Assembly: GCA_950022655.1 (NCBI GenBank)
Contig: OX465581.1
Location: forward strand, 106,871,125-106,935,124
Length of the DNA stretch: 64,000 nucleotides
Source of the DNA: Alentia gelatinosa
Lineage: Eukaryota > Annelida > Polychaeta > Phyllodocida > Polynoidae
Direction: 5' to 3'
The position numbers were made by a program, and so were the translations under genes. Positions 55,039-64,000 of this stretch are shown here, piece by piece. The stretch's first letter is position 1; each line of letters begins with the position of its first letter. Under the pieces are notes generated by a model. That model was given only the letters and a program-made list of their open reading frames with translations, did not search any database and was not told the DNA's origin.

Positions 55039-56286
55039 GTGAGTTGCCGGGCACCCCGCTGGCAGCCCCAGCCCCTGCGTGTAGCTCACCCTGGTGGCCA
55101 AGGCCAACCTCTCACACCTGTGCCAACTCGCCGCTGCCCGCCAGCCATTCCCGTCTCTAACAAATGTGAGATATCCCTCGGCAAGCAAGGAGGAATTAGT
55201 CCAATTATTTTTTACTTTTACTATACGTGACCCCCCAACCTGAAAAGAAAAGAAATTTTACATACGTGAAATATACTCTTTGTATAGAGTATGCCTATAG
55301 CTGGTATACACGCATACATGTATAACACACGCCACCGGTACAATATGGGTGGGGTACAATGTGTATACGTCCCACCTCGGGGGACGTGTTTATATATTCA
55401 TGGGTTCTGTTAATGGCGGTTTTTATTTGAAATTAATTCAGATACCAATCTCTGCCGGGGTCCCAAATTAGTTCCCGGCGCATTTAAAATACATTCGACT
55501 GTACTATCTGTGCGCGTAGATGATTCGTGTCATCAAACCTACATCATCACTGGCTTCTATACACTGAGCGTTTGACATGTAATATGGTATGTCATTAAAG
55601 TTGCATTATGCCCCGTTTGTCCAGACTCCTATTAGAATGGTATCATGGGCACAATAGACGATTGCGAGGCCTGTGCTCATCTTACCATACCAACATCTTG
55701 TCTGCACCGGCCCGTTATTTACACCATAAACACAGGCGCCTGTTGAAGTTGGAACTCACCGCTGAGCCGTTGTGTGCATAGCCAAATCAGGGAAGAGGGC
55801 CGCCGTCAAATAACCAGCTGTCTCAGGGCTAACGATTGGCCTTGCTTGAGTACCCCGAGCACCTGCAGAGCGGAGATCAAACCCAGTGCACAGACCTTTA
55901 TACACAAGATGGGAACCTGCCGATTTTGGGGGGCACGTTGTGCTTTTTTAGACCCAGCCTGATCCCATTTCGGCCAATAGGCACCCTGGGAGCGCAGGCC
56001 CTCTCATTAAATCGCCCCCGAGCTGCATTGGCCCGGGGTAAATAGTGTGCAATCCGGGCGGCCATAACTCTCACCCGGGTGTCTTGCGGTATGTTATTAC
56101 TGACAAATGATTGGGTGTCCGCGTAGACATTAAAGCTGCGGTGGACGGCTGTGCTGAGACTGGCTGCTGCAGGCAGAGAGGGAGGTGATAGTGAAGGTTC
56201 TGGTCATCAGGGTGGCTGGCTGGTTTGGGCCAGTGCAGGGTTAGCGATATAGGCGTGGTAGGAAGAAGGTAGAACGATGAATGAAT

Positions 56287-56341
56287 GGAGGGAGGGAGGG
56301 AGGGAGGGAGGGAGGGAGGGAGGGAGGGAAAGGGGGGGGGG
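56287..56341 (+). repeat. (GGGA)n repeat with poly(G)
   Basis: About eleven GGGA units followed by AA and a run of about ten G. The tract is strongly G-rich on the transcribed sense strand and could fold into G-quadruplexes. Confidence 0.93.
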
Positions 56342-57889
56342 CTGGGTCGAGCTGCTCAGTGGGCGAGCACCAGGAGCACCAGCACCAGCAAGAAGCGTGA
56401 AGATGAATGGATGGGACGCTCCATTGGCCGCTGGAAATCTGTGACTCCACATGAAGATGGATGCCGTCGGTGAGACCGGCGCACACCTCCGGGCTGACCG
56501 CGGCTGACCGGCCTCGCCGTGAGCCACTCACCGGCCCGGCGTGAGGTGCTCACGACGTCATCATTGGTCAGCACGCCGTAAAGTGACCGATGGGAGTTGG
56601 CCGGCCGGCTGATTCTCCACCGGGTGATCGGGGAGGGTGGCGGCGGGCAGGGGGCCTGGTGGCGCACCTCGCACTTGGAGCTGACCAAGGGCGGCCCCAT
56701 CCCCGTGCTCCTGTGGATCCCTGAGGAGCCGTTGGCGCCGGGTCCACACACATGCTAGCACGGCATTTTGCCATTGACTCCCTGGCGTGGCGAAGAGGCC
56801 CGCAGCTCGCACCTCAGCGCTGCCCAACAGCCCAGCGGCTGATCAGCCTTGGCAGCAACTCGCCGTGATGATTATAGCATGAGTAACCATTAACTAGACC
56901 CACTCAACACCACACCGTCAGCCGGGGCTCGGCTCCAATCAACCTCCCTCTTAGTAGCCTCCATCGAATAGTACGGGTGACTGCCTCTCATAAAGGTGAT
57001 TTCGTGAAAACACCGACCCTGATTTATTCCCGGCATTAAAACAGGAAAGGCATTAATGTTAAATCAGGAGTGGTCTTAACGACTGCGCGTGCGCGGCCCA
57101 CGAACCTCCGCAGAAAACTCGTTGGAGCCCAAGGCGAATGAAGTGCCCCCAAAGTATGAGATCTACTGTACGACCCATCTTTTGCATATTTAAGTTTTAT
57201 GGAGGTTGGGGTGCTTGGAGAACGGGCAATATGAGCGTCAGCTGGTAGGCAGCCCTTCACTTTAATGGTTTACTTGTAATGATGATGAATGCAGACTGGC
57301 AGTGGTTCTGTTGGTTTTTCCACACTAATGAGACCGTCGAGGAAACAGTATAAAGTAGGGAATGGTCAGTCGTGACTGCAAGGCGGCCAAGCTGTCGGAG
57401 TTATGTGACAGTGACGGTGACAGCTGAACGGACAGCAGACGACAATCAACCGTGATGTACAGGGCGGGTGGCCCACACTCGCCACCTCTCTCTAAGGTCA
57501 CACCGCTACATGACAACGCCGCACAAACCGTCGGGTAGCTATGGTAACAGGGGTTCTGACCATGGAGGAGAGGAAAGAGGAAGGTTGGAGGGGAAGGGGG
57601 CTTGATGTGTTGCCCTCTTGGATGACTGATGACCTGTGCTGACAGCCCGCCCCTCCTACACAGTCAATGCTTGACATGTGAGATCACTACATCTACCGTG
57701 AAGGTAGAGTTGATAGATGCTACCTCCCAGTGTGAGCCACATGCCTACACATTATAAATGTCATCATGCATGTACATCTCAGACAGCTTCATGTAACTTA
57801 TGAGCTAATCCTCTGAGAAAAAATATTGATAACAGAAAAAGCGGCGCGCCGTCTCCATGTTGTTCACGCTACTGTTTTCTTTTTGCCAG

Positions 57890-57935
57890 AGGCTTCACGC
57901 AAGGCACTGAACCTGACAGGGGAAAAAAGAGGGCA
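57890..57935 (+). other. Candidate cryptic exon, 46 nt
   Basis: The acceptor CTGTTTTCTTTTTGCCAG is among the strongest in the window, and the donor is GCA followed by GTGAGT. The 46-nt length would shift frame. Like the segment at 54910 it starts with A, so splicing after the exon at 50033 gives TG|A and stops translation in the homeodomain. If spliced after the missing exon (phase 1) it would instead read EASRKALNLTGEKRG, an open frame. Both readings are hypothetical. Confidence 0.25.
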
Positions 57936-60093
57936 GTGAGTCTTACAACAGAATAGGCTTCTGCTAATACCCACTGTTGGTTCTGTCATTGTGCCCCAGT
58001 AGACTTTTTCTCATCTTTCTCCTTTTTTTATTAACATTTTTGTTTTTATATTTTCACCCGGAGGACCTACGACGAACCGTTGAGCATTACAAAGAGATCA
58101 AGGAGGGGCTGGCAGCGATTTAGCCATCAGCTGGGTTATAAGTAAAGGTCCCAGCCACATGGCAGCATTATCATGGGACCTGACTCAGTTACGGCGGCAG
58201 GGCGGCGGGCTCCGGCCTCCCAGCCCTCCCGTGACAGCTGTTCATTTGTTTCCCGCCAATTATTGCTGTCCTCCAGGCCTGGTCACGGCCACGCCACACC
58301 GGGCCCTCACACGCACCCGCGCCGGTCTCACCCTGAACAGGGTCCCGCTCCCCCAGAATTACTGCAAATTCTTTTAATTACGCCAGCAGGTTTTGAGCCG
58401 TAAGAGCGAGCAAAAAACAAAAGCACCGGGTTACTTGTTCAAAAGGCATGTTTTCCCCTTTGCGACCGCTTTTTCGACAGTTATTTACAAAGCAAGAAAA
58501 GCGGTGCACACATGGCCAGGGGGTCCCCAGTCGGACGAGTGACCTTTGTGAGAATCGGCTGATAAAGGAGAGGATCCTGCAAGCCAGGCCTGGAGCAGCT
58601 CCTCTGGTTATCTGTGAATTGCTCTGTCTGGCGCCTGGACCACTGTAATAATCACCATCCACTTTTGACTACCTCGCGACGATTTCATAGAACAAGCGAG
58701 CTTATGTACATGCTATATCCAAAAAAGATACATATAAAAGAAAACAGAAAGGGTAAATAAAACAAGCAATATTAGAGAGAGGGAGGAAACGGGTGAGGAA
58801 TAATGTGGATCTGAGGTCATATCATCCAGGTACATGTATGTAAAAGTAGACTTGTAAATTCAGAAGAATTAGAATCTGGGTTGATTTTAACCATACACTA
58901 TCAGTCCACGACCCGTTCCCCGAACACCTCCACAGTGAACGGACATATCGGCCACAAAGCCTGTTAGCCCGTGACGACTATGACACGGGGGCCCAGGTAA
59001 ATCCGTGCCACGTGTGACACGCCATTACTCCAGGTGCAATTAGACGGCGGCGCGTCGCTTGTTTATCCCTAACATTGGCCTGATTAACCCAGCTGAGCCC
59101 CGGCCAATTTGGCCCAACAGGACCCGTGGCGGATTACGAGGGGGACATCTAGGAGGATAACTGTCAGGCTCTTTCGTGGCGGCAAGAAGGGGGTGGGGTG
59201 GGTGGGAGTTGTTGTGGGGGGCTCTCAGTACCCGATCGCATGCTTACTGGACATGCAGCCGCCCCCCGCGTCAGGGCCTCACTGCCCAGTGGTCAGCGGC
59301 TGCTGAGTCACGGCTCGGGCCTGGTCATCAGCGGTCATCAGCGCTTCATTATCTGCGCTCACTGCCGGGCGATAATACAGGCCCTTGCGGACACATTGAG
59401 CCCGTAAGACGCGCGGGTGATCTAGCCTTAATGACCCTGGCCCATATCAGGCGGGTGATTGCCAACCGGCAGAGATTGCTTCTCCATCAGATCCCAATGT
59501 GGTCGCCGCAAGCCCCGGGAAGGTAGAGGGAGGGGGAGGCCTAGATAGGAATCTGCATAATAAACATGTAGCATGCGTTGCTGGCATCTCTAAAGTACAC
59601 CGTACCGACTCGTGATATCTTCCTCACTCCAAATAAGGGGGCCAAATGACGTCTTGAGGTACGACTGTTGGTTTTGGCGAGCGGCGGCACCTGTTGGGAA
59701 AGGCGGTGGATGATTATGCGTCTAGTCCCAACGAGAGGAAGTTAGGCCGTCACGCCGACAGCATAAATCAGGACTGGCATGGATAACATGCAAACATGTC
59801 ATGTAACAGGTATTACCCATTCATAGCCTCTCCTACATGGTGGGGAGGGGTAGCGGGCGGGGGTGGTGATTTGGGCGCTGGGTGAATCAAGAGGTGATTC
59901 TGACAGGGAGACTGACTGACTAGGCGGGTCGAGTCAGGACAGACAGGTCTATTTCTAGACCCGACTGATTCTAATTCAGTCCTCAACTCTATCGTTCAGG
60001 TTAACGACATTCACCACCTACAATTACATATCCATACCGGTATTCTTCAAATACAACCGAGCTGTATTGGTTCAGAATACATAAATCATATAT

Positions 60094-60648
60094 TTGTGCC
60101 CAAAAGTTCATATTGATTGCATTAGCCCGTTGTATATGAAGCCAATTTTGTTCTCATTTTGTCAATCACATGAATGCTATGTGTCAGTGTACAGTGCAAC
60201 TTCTCCTTTTACCATAGCATTTGTCTATATGAGATGCTTATACCAGAGTATAATAGTTGTTTATGCCGGCGTATTTATATGTAAAGTACTAAAGAAGAAA
60301 ACAAAAATAGTTGCTTTCTCTATTTATCTCACCCCTGTACACACTAAAATAATGGACAATACACAGGGTATAGACCTGGAGAACTTCAATACTTGTAGGG
60401 GCATGGAGAACGAGTACCCAATCGTAAGCGTATGGGACAAAAATACCAGGGATGAGATACAGAGATATATCTACAACGTACAACATATCGGTCAGAGCCA
60501 TGGATCTATTCTATACTCCTTGATTGGCGTATCTATAAGTTCAAGTATAAAGACAATCATTCTCCTTATTTTTTGTCGTGGGCGAAACCTTTGGTTGCAA
60601 GAGGAAAATCCACATTCCATGAGTAGACTTTCACGTCTGGGTAATTAA
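60094..60648 (+). other. AT-rich island with a 184-codon open frame, unidentified
   Basis: The AT-rich island is about 60000-60645, bounded by GC-richer DNA on both sides. The frame starts at TTG; the first in-frame ATG is at 60136. A later stretch from the ATG at 60343 contains MDNTQGIDLENF, VWDKNTRDEIQRYIY and a hydrophobic segment near ISSSIKTIILLIF. A frame this long without a stop is unexpected in AT-rich DNA. I recognise no family. It may be a decayed inserted element or chance. No terminal repeats were seen at the compositional edges. Confidence 0.2.
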
Positions 60649-62126
60649 CTTGGCCTTTCTTACAAGTGACCGTCCGCCGCAGGCAGCTTTTGTTGTCGGT
60701 GACCTTGACTGTTCAGGGGCGGCGTCCAAAGAAGACCCCGCCGCACCTCACAAACGGTCGAATGTCGTCCACAAAGTTGACTCCTTGCCAGAAAACGGGC
60801 TCCTATTTTTGTCCGAGAGCGAATTCCACCTCAGTCCCTGGTGGCCAGCCCCCACCCCCAACTGGGTGAGCCACAAAGGTTAATGATGTTCCCGCCGTTG
60901 TTTACTGTAGCCCCTGACCATGGGTCAGACTTTGTCTGTGTCAAAGTTCGGGGGTGGGGTGTTATCCCCACCCCTTCCGCACACCCCTACCCCATGTGCA
61001 CACCCCTTCCCCTTACCTGTACCAGGTAGGACGGGCCTTTTGCCAGTGTAGGCACCTAAGAGGCTTACTAGCCCACAGCCACCCTATTGTCTGCTCAAAC
61101 ATAAGAGTGTGGGAACCCAGATGAACACCATAATTTGCGGGGGTCGGACCCTGCACTAATATTACTTCTAGTGCCGCCCTGGCGGGAGTTAATCTTAAGC
61201 CGGGCACACACGCAAGATGGTAATTAGGTGGTAGTGGCCCTGCACCCCTTGATTGTCAGCTCAGGTGATGATTTTGGTGCCGGGGTGGGGTGCAAATGAC
61301 ACGGTGGTCCGGCGCTGCTTTGTGGTTGGACACTGGAGGTGGGATGATCCTGCTATATGGGGGATGATTGTAGTGGTCAGTGCTGGTCACCACTGCTCGG
61401 CCAGGGTGTGAAACAATGGTATGAGGCCGTGCCACCCCGCGTGGCAACTAATGATAGGTTAGGGTGCTACAAAACACAGCTCCCTTTTATGTAGGGTGAC
61501 TATGGTTGCACTTTATTTTTGGTGGCGTGATTCGAGTCTCCTTGCCACATCGCAGGTTGCTATTCGGTTTTAATTTATTCAACGGCTGCCATTTTCAACT
61601 GAGATGAAGTGTTTCAATCCTAGTTCAGCCATATTTATTCCGCCAGGCGGGTTTTATTCCCGCCAGACGGCTTGTTAGCGGGACAAAACTGCTCCCCACT
61701 CTTCCTCCCCCTTCTCCCGGCCCCACTCCCTCCACCTGCTGTTTTGGCTGAATTATGCCCGGCTAGATGAGATGCGACAATGCGTGCTAATGTGCTTTCA
61801 ATTCGGCGAGGATTTGTGCCGGAGAAGTGCTGGCTTCTCCGGGCTGCTGGACACATCATCAGTCAGTTGTGATCCGGCCAGAAAATGAGCCGCCCTGGCT
61901 GAGCACTCCCCTGCGAGTACTCGTGCCGCGTGGCTGTGAGCACCTCGCCCCGTCCAGCCACCCCCTCTCTCTCTCTCCCCTCCTCTCCCACACTCTCACA
62001 GAGCAGCAGCTCGCAGAGCAGCTCGGTGCTAAATGTGAGGCCCGCGTACGACATCTGTAAATCACCTCTATGGATGGCCATGTCACATAGACACACTGGC
62101 CGCACTAGCACGTATAGAATATATAG

Positions 62127-62144
62127 TACATGTATCTACATGTA
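62127..62144. repeat. Paired TACATGTA palindromes
   Basis: Two copies of TACATGTA with a 2-bp spacer (62127-62134 and 62137-62144). This palindrome occurs nine times in the window, well above the roughly one expected. Confidence 0.8.
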
Positions 62145-62824
62145 TAGTCTATACAGGCTACCATACAGGCATCCTGTATGCTCTTAAGATGCCATAGTTG
62201 AGGTACGCCGAGAGGAAACAGTTTTTCTTTACGTATTTCTCTCCTCTTCTAGTTTCATTTGTTTAGGAGTATCTGTCTCATAACGGATGAGTATTATATA
62301 TCCTAATATTTGGTGGGAATATAAAAAGATAACCATCCCGAGAGGATCAACAAAGAAGTCCACAACAAAAGCTAGGAACTCTGGTACTTTTAGTGGGGGG
62401 ACAGTATGGTGCTTGCCTAAATCCTAGCTTCCATATTCCCCTACCAAGTGAAGAATGGTATTTTGTTGTTGGCTGATAGGGTGGGACGGCCGGGCTTGCA
62501 GCATGTCTCCAGCTGTTGGGAGGGATCCGGGCAGGAACAGGCAGGCCCACAGCCAGCCGGCCCGGCCTGGTGACGTGGAAACCCGATCCGGGCGTCCCAC
62601 AAAACGCACCGTAACAACGTGGATCACCTCCACCTCCTCCGGCAAGAAAAGATAGCGTCGTCGTCGTCGGCTGCTTCAACATCCCCCAGCTGCGTCGAGC
62701 CGCGGGGTTCTCCCTCATCGGAGTGGAGGAAAAGATATAGACGTAGGGCTCTTTTTGATGGTTGTCTTTCGGCGCCTCGCTGTAGGGGTATAAAGTATAG
62801 CGGTTTCCAGGGTCGGGGGAGGTG

Positions 62825-62849
62825 GAGAGGAGGAGGAGGAGGAGGAGGA
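62825..62849 (+). repeat. (GGA)n trinucleotide repeat
   Basis: About eight GGA units in a G-rich patch. Confidence 0.88.
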
Positions 62850-63602
62850 ATGTAGACGAATTAAAGCAGAACCCCCATCAAATCAAACACGCAGGAGAAA
62901 GTTCCATTTCCTTAAATCATCAGCCCTATATTTACTCGGGACACATGCGGTGTGAAGTTTCTAGCCGAGCGGGCGAAGAGCGTGTCCATCAAAGGCAACG
63001 CGACACTGACAAAACGGTGTGCCTTGCCTCTACTTGGCGAACATTTTGTTTTAGGGGCAAACACCATTTTGGGCCGCGCCTTCCCTCACCAGATGGCGCG
63101 GGTGACGCTGGAATAAACAGCCCGTTGGCGGCCTCGTCCCTAGACACCTGAAATCTGAAATGTCCGGTGGGGGACATACACTCCACCCCACTATCTGTCT
63201 GGTTTTAGGGATGCTGAACAGCTTTTTAATTAGAGTTTGAGTAGCGTCCACACAGGCTGGGGCTGATCATATGGCCTTCACTGGCTCCTACCTCACGCCC
63301 GACTATTTGTTGGAGCTCATTTTCCAAGGCGCTCAACTGTGGGCGAGTGATAGCCTTAGCCCTCTGCCACGAGCAAATGGCGCTTTCCCGCCTGCTGACT
63401 ACGTTTTCAATTTCTGCCTTCACGGGCATTTGCTAGGCTCGAAATTGTCCTCAGTTGTTGCTTTCAATACGGGCCGGGCCCTTAGATCGTAGCGCGGCTG
63501 GTGTAGTTATCATGGTTGGGCCAGGCTGGCTTCTAATGCTCCGAGTCGGATGCTCGAGTGGCTTCAGCAGAGGAGGGAGACTGGGAAAGTGGCCCAAGCT
63601 CG

Positions 63603-63618
63603 CCCCCCCCCCCCCCCC
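63603..63618 (+). repeat. Poly(C) run, 16 nt
   Basis: A homopolymer of 16 C within a longer pyrimidine-rich stretch. Confidence 0.9.
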
Positions 63619-64000
63619 ACACCCCCTTCTCCCCACCCATGCCGTTGAACAGTTCACAGGAAGCCTGGCTTTGTGGCCTTTGGTGTGACCAGGCTGCAAC
63701 TGTCCCCAAGGTATGATGGCTGTATTGGGGCTGAAAAGGCCCGGCCCAGGGGATTGGCCCAGGCGGGCGGATTACGGTTGAACCAAGGAGGGGGATGGCA
63801 CAGTACACTGCACTTGATATCGCCGGGTGCACTTCTTCACCCCAGCCGCAGCTGATTCCCCTGACGATAGACATGGAGGGCTTCCGCGGGCCTCCATCGG
63901 GGCGTGTGGGGTGCAGGACCAGCCAGCACCAGCCCTCTGAGACACCACCAGTGACCGCCCTTTAAACGTTGTCAGGAAATCTGAACCCAGGACCTTTATG

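Noticed and set aside
56207..56531. Frames with PSLPPSLPPSLPP repeats
   Set aside because: They are the translation of the GGGA microsatellite, not a protein repeat.
62253..62283. Segment after CTCCTCTTCTAG that would read on from TG as C-FICLGVSVS-stop, superficially like the FI of the missing homeodomain exon
   Set aside because: The W48 codon would become Cys, and INARRR does not follow. Only an acceptor is present, so the match to FI is chance.

Overview
This window is animal genomic DNA from one very large, intron-rich transcription-factor locus. Two exons on the + strand are unmistakable: 41611-41765 and 50033-50109. Together they encode the linker and most of the TALE homeodomain of a Meis/homothorax protein. 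Reading phases, exon lengths (155 and 77 nt) and both GTGAGT donors fit a normal Meis gene, in which the homeodomain is split across three exons. The third homeodomain exon (recognition helix, N51 and R53-R55) was not found before the window ends, nor were the exons for the upstream MEIS/PKNOX (HM) domain. The window therefore holds the 3' part of the long intron before the homeodomain, the first two homeodomain exons, and at least 13.9 kb of the next intron.

The protein residues (NIMRAW, SEEQKK) resemble vertebrate and lophotrochozoan Meis more than Drosophila Hth as I recall that family. The organism is a bilaterian, probably a non-insect invertebrate, and cannot be named from this sequence. 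Base composition is a mosaic: AT-rich islands (for example 14.5-15.6, 23.2-24.1, 29.7-30.1, 34.7-35.7, 40.7-41.4, 42.2-43.2 and 60.0-60.6 kb) alternate with GC-rich, low-complexity stretches. There are many microsatellites and homopolymer runs. I saw no transposon, rRNA, tRNA, CRISPR array or second gene that I can support.

Layout: 1-35609 is intron, with scattered regulatory-looking motifs, a CpG-dense block at 27.3-28.1 kb, a double-palindrome module at 33.5 kb and an 88-bp tandem duplication at 34.7 kb. 35610-35627 is a candidate 18-nt in-frame microexon just before the homeodomain exons. 35628-41610 is intron, with a CpG-dense block and TATA-like site at 40.2-40.5 kb. Exon 41611-41765 follows, then an 8.3-kb intron, exon 50033-50109, and intron to the end. 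That last intron contains two splice-site-bounded segments whose inclusion would give a TGA codon inside the homeodomain.

The most interesting points are the candidate microexon, the possible homeodomain-truncating exons, and a marked excess of perfect POU octamers (10 seen, about 2 expected) and of the palindrome TACATGTA (9 seen, about 1 expected). These motifs are plausible parts of the long-range regulatory DNA expected in Meis introns, but that is inference.
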